From: an uncultured Prevotellaceae bacterium
GTDB taxonomy: Bacteria > Bacteroidota > Bacteroidia > Bacteroidales > Bacteroidaceae
Assembly (NCBI GenBank): GCA_900316575.1
Contig: ONDJ01000002.1
Span: 62,001-126,000, forward strand
Direction of reading: 5' to 3'
Length of the DNA: 64,000 nt
A model generated the notes under the pieces. It searched no databases. It was not told the DNA's origin and was given only the letters and a program-made list of their open reading frames with translations. A program made the translations under genes and the position numbers. Shown piece after piece: positions 8,700 to 16,420 of the stretch. How positions within the stretch are numbered: the stretch's first letter is position 1; each line of letters starts with the position of its first letter.

Positions 8700-8707
8700 C
8701 AAATTTA
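8700..8707 (-). promoter_or_regulatory. -7 box (TAAATTTG) of the ECF sigma operon
   Basis: On the minus strand this reads TAAATTTG, about 80 bases before the ATG at 8620. The leader holds the palindromic ACACGTGTG near 8658-8668. Confidence 0.5.
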
Positions 8708-8804
8708 TGCAAAAACAAAGGTTCTTGGGGCTTTTTGATAAGCTTTTCTATCTTGTAGAAAATATTTTGCACAATACTTGCGGTAAAAGGAATGAGTTTT
8801 TATT

Positions 8805-8812
8805 TACTTTTG
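8805..8812 (+). promoter_or_regulatory. -7 box (TACTTTTG) of the polyphosphate/surface-protein operon
   Basis: Exact TACTTTTG, 53 bases before the ATG at 8865. It is divergent from the sigma-factor promoter about 100 bases away. Confidence 0.7.
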
Positions 8813-8864
8813 CCCCCGTGATTTTGTGTTTGCTGTGAGCTTTTTCTCTCCGTATATATATAAT

Positions 8865-9689
8865 ATGGAAACGTACCAACAACAAATAGAAACCATTTTA
8901 GGGCACATGCGGCCAATTACGCTTGAAGAGATGTCGGGCGTGAAGCTGATGAAGCGCACGGACACCAAGTACGTGACCGACATTGCCACCTTGGTACGCT
9001 TGCTTTCATTGGCCAGTCATGGCTACTATGTACAAGAGATTAACAACTCGCGGCTTGCTCACTACAACACGCTTTACTGGGATTTCCCTACCGACCACCA
9101 TTATTATCTCATCCACGCTCAGAAGCGTAAACCGCGTACCAAAGTACGTACTCGCAGATACGTGGACAGCGGTATTGCTTTCTTAGAAATAAAACGTAAA
9201 GATAATCATGGCAAGACTCGCAAGAAACGTGTCAGTGTACCTATTGAAGGCACGATCATGGAAGACTCGCGCTATGGCAGCGAATTCTTGAAGGAACAAC
9301 TGGGACTGACTTTTGATGAACTCATACCCGCTTTGAGCAATTTCTTTACTCGCATCACGCTGGTGAACTATCAAAAAACCGAACGTGTAACGATTGACCT
9401 CCAACTACGTATAGAAAACCATGAGACGGGCATCAATGCCGACCTAAGTAATGCTGTCATTATTGAACTAAAGCGCGACGGACGGACATTCTCACCCCTA
9501 CTATCCATGCTACGCGAACTGCGTATCAAACCGAGCGGTTTCAGCAAATACGTTATCGGAACGGCTGTCACCAACCCCAATCTACGCAAAAACTTGTTGC
9601 GTAAACGCTTGCGGCTGTTAGCCAAGAAAACAAGCCATGCCGACTCCTACATGGGTGCTTTCCTACAAACAGAAACCAACATTCAATAA
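8865..9689 (+). CDS. VTC-domain polyphosphate polymerase
   Basis: 274 residues from the ATG at 8865; earlier in-frame codons to 8826 lie in the leader and encode an unconserved stretch. The VTC tunnel fold makes inorganic polyphosphate from nucleoside triphosphate. Its basic motifs are visible: KRTDTKYV (about residues 26-33), RTKVRTRRY near 85-95 and FLEIKRKDN near 107-115. A metal-binding acidic segment IIELKRDGR follows near 203-211. No membrane helices or SPX domain are present. It is first of five same-strand genes with gaps of 51 bases or less. In other bacteria this family often sits beside DUF4956 and CotH genes; the next gene is DUF4956 and no CotH is seen. The substrate is not proven here. 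Confidence 0.85.
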   Translation: METYQQQIETILGHMRPITLEEMSGVKLMKRTDTKYVTDIATLVRLLSLASHGYYVQEINNSRLAHYNTLYWDFPTDHHYYLIHAQKRKPRTKVRTRRYVDSGIAFLEIKRKDNHGKTRKKRVSVPIEGTIMEDSRYGSEFLKEQLGLTFDELIPALSNFFTRITLVNYQKTERVTIDLQLRIENHETGINADLSNAVIIELKRDGRTFSPLLSMLRELRIKPSGFSKYVIGTAVTNPNLRKNLLRKRLRLLAKKTSHADSYMGAFLQTETNIQ

Positions 9690-9716
9690 ACGATTACCCT
9701 TATTCTTTTATTAAAT

Positions 9717-10436
9717 ATGATTTTACTCGATGCTATCAACCTGCTGCTCCAAGCCGCAAAGCCTGCTACTGACGTAGCCATGGATGTTCTTGAAACTGCC
9801 GCTGGACGCAGAGAACACCTCGTCACTTTCTTCCAGTTCGTCCCGCTATTGCTTGTCAACACCTTTAGCGTTTGGTTTATTGTGCAGTTCCTTTACTATC
9901 CCCGAGGACGTAACAAACTATACTATTTTACCTACATTCTGCTCTCTACGGCCATTTTCGTACTTCTGTTCATGGCTCAAGGAACAAAGTTACAGATGGG
10001 TGCCGCATTGGGATTGTTTGCCGTGTTTGGTATTCTGCGCTATCGCACAGAGCAAGTTTCCATCCGCGAGATGACGTATATGTTCTACCTCGTAGCACTC
10101 TCTGTAGCCAACGGAACGTCTTCAAAGGGCGATTGGGAACTCGTTGCCATCATCAATATCATCTTTATTGTCATGGCAGCCTTGATGGAAGTGCTGCTCA
10201 ACCGCTCTCGCGTTGCCACAAAGTTGGTGAAGTACGACAACATAGAACTCATTGTTCCAGAGCGTCGCGGCGAACTGATTGCCGACTTGGAAAAACGCCT
10301 CGGCTTGGAAATTGTGGCCGTAGAATGCGGAGCGGTAGATTTCTTGCTCGACTGCTGCCTCATCAACGTACACTATAAGTCAAAAGGCGTGGATCTCGTT
10401 TCCAACACAGTGAACCAAAACATTCGTATGAAATAA
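9717..10436 (+). CDS. DUF4956 integral membrane protein
   Basis: 239 residues. Three or four membrane helices cover about residues 38-155, including the family's conserved cytosolic turn FGILRYRTEQVSIREMTYMF, where RYRT...IREMTY is characteristic of DUF4956. A cytosolic alpha/beta tail follows from about 160 to the end. It starts 27 bases after the VTC polymerase gene, and the pair recurs widely in bacteria. A plausible reading is that it acts with the polymerase in placing or exporting polyphosphate, but no activity is established. There is no signal peptide. Confidence 0.85.
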   Translation: MILLDAINLLLQAAKPATDVAMDVLETAAGRREHLVTFFQFVPLLLVNTFSVWFIVQFLYYPRGRNKLYYFTYILLSTAIFVLLFMAQGTKLQMGAALGLFAVFGILRYRTEQVSIREMTYMFYLVALSVANGTSSKGDWELVAIINIIFIVMAALMEVLLNRSRVATKLVKYDNIELIVPERRGELIADLEKRLGLEIVAVECGAVDFLLDCCLINVHYKSKGVDLVSNTVNQNIRMK

Positions 10437-10487
10437 TTGCTTTCCTCATAAAAGAAAAAAACTACCTTAAACATCAAGAACAACCTT

Positions 10488-11387
10488 ATGAAAAAGCTTT
10501 TGACAATCCTGCTCGTCATTGCAGCAGTTTCGCCCGCATTGGCTCAGAGCGACGACTTTGGCCTATGGACCACGCTCGGTGCTCAAAAGGACATCAACAA
10601 GCAATGGACCGTCAGTGCTGGCACGGAAGTACGCTTTGAAGATAACGTATCAAAAGTAACCCGAGCAGGCTTTGACCTCGGCGTGACCTACAAGCCCTTC
10701 AAATTCCTACGCCTCGGCATTGGCTATGCTTACATGCGCGACCGCAATGCTGGAGAGACCGACATCAACTACAGCACAGACGAAAACGGCGACAGCTACG
10801 TTAATGGTTACAACAGCGATGCTTCGTTCCGCCGCGACAAAAACCGCTTCTTCTTCCAAGCCACAGGGCGTCACAAAATAGGGCGTTTCACCCTTTCTCT
10901 GCGTGAGCGCTTGCAATACACGCACTTCCAGCCAGCCCACACCGAGCGCACACGCTATCGCACCTGCGAGCTAACTGCTGACGAGGCTGAAATCTACGAT
11001 CTCACTGGCGAGACTTATTACACAGTAAACGACAACGGCACAGACCGCTATTTCAGCCAAGAACCCGTCTATTTCAATGGCGACTACTTCAGTGCGGAAA
11101 CCGTTGACCGCCTCAAGCAGAGCAAACATCGCCTCTATTTGCGTTCGCGCCTGCAAGTGAGCTACAACATCAAGGGCATACCGCTTGAGCCCTATGCTTC
11201 GTTTGAACTCTCAAACAATCTGCGCGAGGGTTTCTCTATTGAGAAGCGCCGCTGGGTAGTAGGCTTAGAATACACCATCAATAAGCGCCATAGCTTTGAC
11301 CTCTCATACATCTACAGCAATGGCTCAGACGACGATGAAGAAGGAAATCTCCACGTTATCAGTCTTGGCTATACCATACACCTCTAA
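10488..11387 (+). CDS. DUF2490 outer-membrane beta-barrel-like protein
   Basis: 299 residues with a clear signal peptide (MKKLLTILLVIAAVSPALAQ). The body is a series of amphipathic strands (KQWTVSAGTEVRFEDN, LRLGIGYAYMRDRN, RFTLSLRERLQY) and ends in HVISLGYTIHL, a C-terminal aromatic-rich strand typical of outer-membrane barrels. WTTLGAQKDINKQWTVSAG at the start matches DUF2490. It is the third gene of the operon, 51 bases after DUF4956. Together with the two following secreted proteins it suggests the operon spans cytosol, inner membrane and cell surface. The role of the barrel is unknown. Confidence 0.8.
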   Translation: MKKLLTILLVIAAVSPALAQSDDFGLWTTLGAQKDINKQWTVSAGTEVRFEDNVSKVTRAGFDLGVTYKPFKFLRLGIGYAYMRDRNAGETDINYSTDENGDSYVNGYNSDASFRRDKNRFFFQATGRHKIGRFTLSLRERLQYTHFQPAHTERTRYRTCELTADEAEIYDLTGETYYTVNDNGTDRYFSQEPVYFNGDYFSAETVDRLKQSKHRLYLRSRLQVSYNIKGIPLEPYASFELSNNLREGFSIEKRRWVVGLEYTINKRHSFDLSYIYSNGSDDDEEGNLHVISLGYTIHL

Positions 11388-11411
11388 GAAAACCTCTATT
11401 TTCCTTTCACT

Positions 11412-11828
11412 ATGAAAAAAGCACTACTTGCACTCTTTGTTTCATTAGGTTTGACAGCCTCAGCACAGACCTACAACTACCTCACCATTGTGTACTCAGA
11501 GGGAAGGGAAACAAGTATCGCTGCTCCTGGAACTGTCATCACCTTTGACAGCGACAACAACCAAATGACAGCAACCACTACAAGTGGATTCACCTATGTA
11601 CTTGCCCTCTCGTTGCTCCAATCCATACACTTTAGCGAATCGCCAACAGCCATTAAAGAAGTCAGCACTATGCCTTCAGCGGACAGTCTTGTTGAAGTCT
11701 ATGACACAACGGGGCGTCTTGTTCAAAGCTTCTGGGGCAAAGCTGATGGCTCACTACCCGACAAGATACCTGCTGGCATCTACGTAATTCGCGCCAATGG
11801 TAGAACCTTCAAACGCATAGTACAATGA
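11412..11828 (+). CDS. Very small secreted protein carrying a T9SS type A-like C-terminal domain
   Basis: 138 residues. It has a signal peptide (MKKALLALFVSLGLTASAQ), about 50 residues of short beta-strands, and then a C-terminal ~60-residue segment: VEVYDTTGRLVQSF near 94-107 and IPAGIYVIRANGRTFKRIVQ at the end. The tail has the pattern of type 9 secretion sorting domains. Apart from export signals it has almost no cargo, which is unusual. Its stop codon overlaps the next start (ATGA), so it is coupled to the Cthe_2159-like protein. It may be an anchor or chaperone for that neighbour; this is inference. Confidence 0.75.
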   Translation: MKKALLALFVSLGLTASAQTYNYLTIVYSEGRETSIAAPGTVITFDSDNNQMTATTTSGFTYVLALSLLQSIHFSESPTAIKEVSTMPSADSLVEVYDTTGRLVQSFWGKADGSLPDKIPAGIYVIRANGRTFKRIVQ

Positions 11829-13132
11829 AAAAGATACTTCTACTCCTCGCGCTGGCTTGTTCTTTAAGCCTTACGGCTCAGACCACACTGCGCGTCACCC
11901 GTGGAAACGGACATATCCATGAAGTGTTCACTGCCACTACGGAGGACATGACCTTCCAAGCCACAGCCACTGGCACAGGCACAAGTCTTACCATTGGCAC
12001 CATCACCTATGACGTAAAAGACATTACCTCTATCACCATTGGCGAAGAAACGATAGCCGATGGAACGGTAAACGTCACCTACAACACCGATGGCACAGCT
12101 GACGTGGTCATTGCTGGCAACATTGCCCCTTATCTCACCACCTCTGTCAATGGCCAAGACGTTGTTATCGAGAGCCTTGCCACCTACACCGATGTCATCA
12201 CCTACAATCTCACAGGCACAGCCACCGATGGTTCTTTTGAAATGGAAGGTAAGAACAACACCATTCTGAACCTCAACGGCGTATCTATCACCAGTTCCGA
12301 CACCGCTGCCATCAACATACACAACGGCAAACACTGCACCATTAACGTCAGTGGCACGAACACTTTTATTGATGGAGCTACAGGCGGACAAAAAGGAGCT
12401 TTCTTCTGCAACGGACATGCCACATTCACTGGTGACGGAACGATAAACATCACAGGCAACGCACGCCACGGCTATCGCAGCGACGAATACACCATATTTA
12501 GCAGCGATTTCACTGGCAACTTCAACGTACTCGCCTCGGCAAGCGATGCCATGAACGTGCAGCAATACCTCAGCATTGAAAACGGCACATTCACCCTAAG
12601 CGGCAACATAGGCGACGGCATTGACGTAGGCATCAACAACGACCCAACCAAGGAGCTCAACGGCCAGCTCTTCATCAGTGGCGGAACCATCAATGCCAAC
12701 GCTACTTCGGTTGACACCAAAGCCATCAAGTCCGACAGCTGTCTCACTATCACGGGAGGAACATTTAACATCAACGTCACAGGCAATGGCTGTAAAGGCT
12801 TCAAGGCTGGCACCGACTTTAGGATTAACAATGGCACCATCAACATGACCGTCTCTGGCGGTAGCTACGAATACACTCTCGCCGATGGCACCGAAGATGC
12901 AGCCCGCTGCCAAGGAATTCGTTCCGATGCCGACTTCTACTTGGCTGGCGATGCTACCACGCACCCAACGTTCAACATCACCAACACCAGCTCAGACGAC
13001 CACACCTACGGCATACGCGTCAAAGGCTGGCTCTACTACACTGCTGCGGCACTTTCTGCCAGTGGGTTCAATACCAAGGATGCCAAGTGGACCAGTGGAC
13101 AGGCAAAAAAACTTGACAGCATCACGTTCTGA
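11825..13132 (+). CDS. Cthe_2159-like (DUF4353) secreted beta-helix, carbohydrate-binding protein
   Basis: 435 residues with a signal peptide (MKKILLLLALACSLSLTAQ). After a ~110-residue lead domain comes a right-handed beta-helix of repeated turns rich in Asn, Gly, Thr and Ser (NTILNLNGVSITSSDTAAIN, GTINITGNARHG, SGGTINANATSVDTKAIKS, FRINNGTINMTV). This is the pattern of the Cthe_2159 family, described as calcium-dependent, pectin-binding beta-helices. Buried GDGIDVG and TKAIKSD turns are typical of it. The C-terminus (WTSGQAKKLDSITF) lacks the full sorting tail, though the upstream coupled gene has one. In other bacteria this family sits near CotH and VTC genes. The ligand here is unknown. 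Confidence 0.8.
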   Translation: MKKILLLLALACSLSLTAQTTLRVTRGNGHIHEVFTATTEDMTFQATATGTGTSLTIGTITYDVKDITSITIGEETIADGTVNVTYNTDGTADVVIAGNIAPYLTTSVNGQDVVIESLATYTDVITYNLTGTATDGSFEMEGKNNTILNLNGVSITSSDTAAINIHNGKHCTINVSGTNTFIDGATGGQKGAFFCNGHATFTGDGTINITGNARHGYRSDEYTIFSSDFTGNFNVLASASDAMNVQQYLSIENGTFTLSGNIGDGIDVGINNDPTKELNGQLFISGGTINANATSVDTKAIKSDSCLTITGGTFNINVTGNGCKGFKAGTDFRINNGTINMTVSGGSYEYTLADGTEDAARCQGIRSDADFYLAGDATTHPTFNITNTSSDDHTYGIRVKGWLYYTAAALSASGFNTKDAKWTSGQAKKLDSITF

Positions 13133-13158
13133 ACCACAATCAACTAACTCTTACAACC

Positions 13159-13200
13159 AACAAAGGCGCGGCGTTCCTCAGTGGATGCCGCGCCTTTGTT
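13159..13200 (+). terminator. Strong terminator hairpin of the VTC operon
   Basis: AACAAAGGCGCGGC (13159-13172) pairs perfectly with GCCGCGCCTTTGTT (13187-13200) around a 14-base loop, 27 bases after the stop codon. No long U-tract follows, but the stem includes TTTGTT. Confidence 0.65.
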
Positions 13201-13292
13201 GGGAAGATGAGGAATGGACGAATGAGATTTCTTAAAAGTAATCCGTTTGAGAATGGTATCACCATGCGCATAAGAAAGTTTTTTCTCCGAGG

Positions 13293-13506
13293 CTTTCGCT
13301 AAAAAAACGCCATGTCTTTGCATGGAGTAGCCTATGTTTTCGCTGCGCACCGTACGGTGTTCACGTAATTTTCGTACGATGTTCACGTAAACATCGTACG
13401 GTGCGCACGCAAAAAGGTCCTATCGTGTTTCCGCAACGCAAGGCTTGTTTGCGTGTCACCATCACAAGAGAGCCGTGGTTTTTGCGCTACTGCGTGCGAT
13501 AACATG
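13293..13506 (+). repeat. Dispersed palindromic repeat, copy 1
   Basis: About 210 bases that align in inverted orientation with 42396-42588. Shared blocks, in order, are CTTTCGCTAA, ATGTCTTTGCA, AGCCTATGTTTTCG, GTACGGTGTTCACGTAATTT, GCGCACGC, AGGTCCTATCGTGTTT (AGGCCCTATAGTGTTT in copy 2), TTTGCGTGT and GGTTTTTGCG. This copy holds an extra ~22 bases, producing a perfect 11-base palindrome CGTACGATGTT (13373-13383) / AACATCGTACG (13390-13400) around CACGTA. Only very short reading frames occur. Confidence 0.8.
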
Positions 13507-13513
13507 AAGCGTT

Positions 13514-13610
13514 TATAAAAGTTTGTAGCAGGCGAGACGCCTGCGCTCCCAGGGCTTTGCGGCAGGAAGCGTTACGTATGCGGCGCGGGCATTCCCGCCC
13601 GTGAACAGAA
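13514..13610. repeat. GC-rich short hairpins (REP-like) in the 13.1-13.9 kb gap
   Basis: Contains CAGGCGAGACGCCTG (six-base perfect stem, near 13528-13542), then CGGGCATTCCCGCCCG (near 13588-13603). Such clustered hairpins resemble extragenic palindromic elements. Only one copy of each was noticed in the window. From 13611 to 13875 nothing recognisable was seen. Confidence 0.4.
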
Positions 13611-13875
13611 ATCTTCCAAAAAGCGTAGCCTTTCAGAAAAGAGCTGTGGCGTTGTTCAAAAGTTATTCAAAAATGACTTGGAGAGGCGAATTACCAAAAT
13701 GAAAGGAATAATCGGCGCACGCGCGAATAGCGTGACGCATCGCCGAAGTCAGGAAAAAGTTCTTTGCCCGAGGCTTTTTTCTTCATCTTCGCTGCTGCAA
13801 CACAAGCAAAGGCCGCTTGTTTTACTTTTAAGGCCAAGAAATGTGTAAACAAGGGATATAAATGCAAGAAATACC

Positions 13876-13883
13876 TAAATTTG
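13876..13883 (+). promoter_or_regulatory. -7 box (TAAATTTG) of the first sulfatase operon
   Basis: TAAATTTG 40 bases before the ATG at 13923. It also shows that the in-frame codons upstream of about 13890 are not translated. Confidence 0.6.
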
Positions 13884-13922
13884 CAGCACGAAGCTGTAAA
13901 CGCAAGCAACACCAATAGAGAT

Positions 13923-15491
13923 ATGTATAATCCCAAAGTCCCCTCACTCATCGCCGCAGCTGCTTCGGTATGCGCTATGCACGCTGCTCAAAGACCTAAC
14001 ATTGTCCTTTTCTTGGTTGACGACATGGGCTGGCAGGAAACGTCTGTGCCTTTTTGGAAAGAGACGACCAACTTGAACCTACGCTATCGCACGCCCAACA
14101 TGGAACGCTTGGCCAGCATGGGTGTGAAGTTCACCAATGCTTACGCCTGTGCCATTTCGTCACCCTCGCGATGCAGTCTGCTCTCGGGCATGAACGCAGC
14201 TCGCCATCGTGTCACTAACTGGACACTCCATTATAATCAGAGTACCGACAGCCAAGAAGGAGGCATCATTCCCCCTGAATGGAACGTCAATGGCATACAA
14301 CCTGCAAGCGAAACGCTAAGTGAGCACGACCGCTACCGCGCTACACCTATCACAGCGCTGCCTCAGATACTCCACGACAACGGATATTACACTATCCATT
14401 GCGGCAAAGCCCACTTTGGAGCCATCGGCACAGCGGGTGAAGAGCCGCTAAATTTTGGTTTTGACGTAAACATTGCAGGCGGTGCAAACGGCGCGCCCGC
14501 CAGTTATTTGGCTCAGGACAACTATGGTAGCGGAGTCTTTCACGTGAAAGGCCTTGAGCAATACTATGCCCAAGGCACATTCCTCACTGAAGCGCTCACC
14601 CTCGAAGCCATGCGTGCCCTTGAAGTTCCAATAGCTCGCAGTCAGCCTTTCTTCCTCTACATGGCTCACTATGCCATCCACGTGCCTTACAATCCCGACA
14701 GCCGCTTCACTTCCAACTACCGACAAGCCGATGGGCAGGGTGTTTTTGACAATCAGATACGCGACCATCTCAACGACAACGAAGTGAACCATGCAGCACT
14801 CATTGAGGGTATGGACAAGAGTCTGGGCGACTTGATGGACTATCTCGAGAAACGCCCCGACGTGGCTCGCAACACCATCATTCTCTTCATGTCCGACAAT
14901 GGCGGACAAGCCATAAGCGTGCGCCAGGGCATCGAAAACTTTGACCAAAACTTTCCGGCTCGCAGCGGCAAAGGTTCTGCGCTGGAGGGCGGCATACACG
15001 AACCAATGCTCGTGAGTTGGCCCGGCGTGACCCAAGGCGGCACCACAAACGCCAACCGCGTGATGATTGAAGACTTCTTCCCCACCATACTTGACATGGC
15101 TGGAATCAAGGACTATCAAACCGTACAGACCATTGACGGCAAGAGCTTTGCCCCCCTACTGCTCAATCCCGAGCTACAACGCGAACGCACCATCATTTGG
15201 CACTACCCCAACCTGTGGACCGAAGGCATTCAGCAACGCGATGGCTATGGAGCCTACTCGGCTATCATGCGCGGCCAATACCATCTCATTTATTTCTGGG
15301 AAACGGGCGACATAGAACTATACGACAACAGCCAAGACATCAGCCAATTCTACGACCTCTCCCTGCAAAAACCCGCATTGGCGCTTGAACTCGTCCGCGA
15401 GCTCACCGACAGTCTCAAAAGCTACGAAGCCCAACGCCCTATGCGCAAAACCAACGGACAGCCTATGCTATGGCCCGACTATAGTTTTTAA
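13923..15491 (+). CDS. Ser-type S1-family sulfatase
   Basis: 522 residues from the ATG at 13923, which lies about 33 bases after the presumed transcription start; a longer in-frame extension is excluded by the promoter. A signal peptide precedes AAQRPNIVLFLVDDMGW, whose Asp pair binds calcium. The active-site motif is SSPSRCSLLSG with Ser79 at the modified position. It is therefore a serine-type sulfatase needing an anaerobic maturase (anSME) to make formylglycine; no such gene is in the window. Further family motifs are HCGKAHFG (near 160) and IILFMSDNGG (near 318). The substrate is probably a sulfated host glycan, inferred from neighbours. The LRR gene follows after 19 bases. Confidence 0.92.
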   Translation: MYNPKVPSLIAAAASVCAMHAAQRPNIVLFLVDDMGWQETSVPFWKETTNLNLRYRTPNMERLASMGVKFTNAYACAISSPSRCSLLSGMNAARHRVTNWTLHYNQSTDSQEGGIIPPEWNVNGIQPASETLSEHDRYRATPITALPQILHDNGYYTIHCGKAHFGAIGTAGEEPLNFGFDVNIAGGANGAPASYLAQDNYGSGVFHVKGLEQYYAQGTFLTEALTLEAMRALEVPIARSQPFFLYMAHYAIHVPYNPDSRFTSNYRQADGQGVFDNQIRDHLNDNEVNHAALIEGMDKSLGDLMDYLEKRPDVARNTIILFMSDNGGQAISVRQGIENFDQNFPARSGKGSALEGGIHEPMLVSWPGVTQGGTTNANRVMIEDFFPTILDMAGIKDYQTVQTIDGKSFAPLLLNPELQRERTIIWHYPNLWTEGIQQRDGYGAYSAIMRGQYHLIYFWETGDIELYDNSQDISQFYDLSLQKPALALELVRELTDSLKSYEAQRPMRKTNGQPMLWPDYSF

Positions 15492-15510
15492 TCCCCGATC
15501 ATTCATCACC

Positions 15511-16338
15511 ATGAAACACTTCTTCACGTTACTCAGCTTTTCATTGCCTCTTCTGCTCTGTGCACAAAGTTTTGAAGTAAACGGCATCACCTTTGAACCG
15601 CGCAATTCTTATAGTTCTGAAGTAGCTGTTACACGTGGCAGCCGGGCATACAGTGGCTACGTCAACATCCCCTCTAATGTTTCACACAACGGACGCAACT
15701 ATACCGTAAGCACCATTGCCGACCGCGCTTTCAAAGATAGCTACCTCAGCGGCCTCAGTCTCCCCTACTCCATCAGCACCATCGGCAACGAAGCCTTCAA
15801 AGGCTGTCGGGGACTTTCGCGCATCAATCTTCCGTCAGCTCTTCGCTCACTCGGCACAAGCTGTTTTGAGGACTGCACAAACCTCTATGCCGTAGAGTTT
15901 GGCTATTGCGACCTACGTAGCCTGCCCGAACGGTGTTTCAAGGGCTGCAGCAGTCTGCGCACCATACGCTGGCCAAACTACATTACGTCTATTGGCGAAG
16001 CTTGTTTCCAAGATTGTCGTTCACTAACCGATGTGAGCATTCCCTATCGCGTTGAAACCCTCGGGCGAAATGCCTTCCGAGGGTGTCGCTCGCTCAACCG
16101 TGTGAAGCTACCTCAATACCTGCGACGCATCGAAAGCTATTGCTTCGGAGCATGCTACTCCTTGCGCAAAATCGTTTGCGAAAGCCGCAATCCCTACGCC
16201 GTCTATGACTCATCAGCCTTCTACAGCGATGGCACAAACCTCTTCACGCAAGCCACGCTCCATGTGCCGCGCGGATCCATTCGTTCCTACCAATCGCTCA
16301 TAGGCTGGCGCGATTTCAAGTCCATTCGAGAAGAATAG
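15511..16338 (+). CDS. Secreted BspA-type leucine-rich-repeat protein
   Basis: 275 residues. The ATG at 15511 starts a signal peptide (MKHFFTLLSFSLPLLLCAQ); the frame is open upstream, but that part overlaps the sulfatase gene. About six 23-residue LRR_5 (BspA/Treponema pallidum type) repeats run from about 65 to 230, each with the pattern I...AF.GC.SL..I.LP..L..IG (examples IGNEAFKGCRGLSRINLPSA, IGEACFQDCRSLTDVSIPYR). The C-terminal ~40 residues (LHVPRGSIRSYQSL) form the usual capping strand. Such proteins bind host matrix or other surfaces. It is probably in one operon with the sulfatase 19 bases upstream. No sorting tail is seen. Confidence 0.85.
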   Translation: MKHFFTLLSFSLPLLLCAQSFEVNGITFEPRNSYSSEVAVTRGSRAYSGYVNIPSNVSHNGRNYTVSTIADRAFKDSYLSGLSLPYSISTIGNEAFKGCRGLSRINLPSALRSLGTSCFEDCTNLYAVEFGYCDLRSLPERCFKGCSSLRTIRWPNYITSIGEACFQDCRSLTDVSIPYRVETLGRNAFRGCRSLNRVKLPQYLRRIESYCFGACYSLRKIVCESRNPYAVYDSSAFYSDGTNLFTQATLHVPRGSIRSYQSLIGWRDFKSIREE

Positions 16339-16420
16339 GCATAGACATGTTTTGCCGCGTCTTTTTTTTGACAAAAGAGAGAAGTGGAAGCTTATAAGGT
16401 GGTTCTATAATAAAAAACTC

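Noticed and set aside
11864..12565. Minus-strand frame opposite the beta-helix gene
   Set aside because: Repetitive sense-strand Gly/Thr/Asn codons leave the antisense open; no support for a gene.
13764..13922. N-terminal extension of the first sulfatase
   Set aside because: The -7 box at 13876-13883 lies inside it and the extension has no signal-peptide logic; the ATG at 13923 gives a good one.
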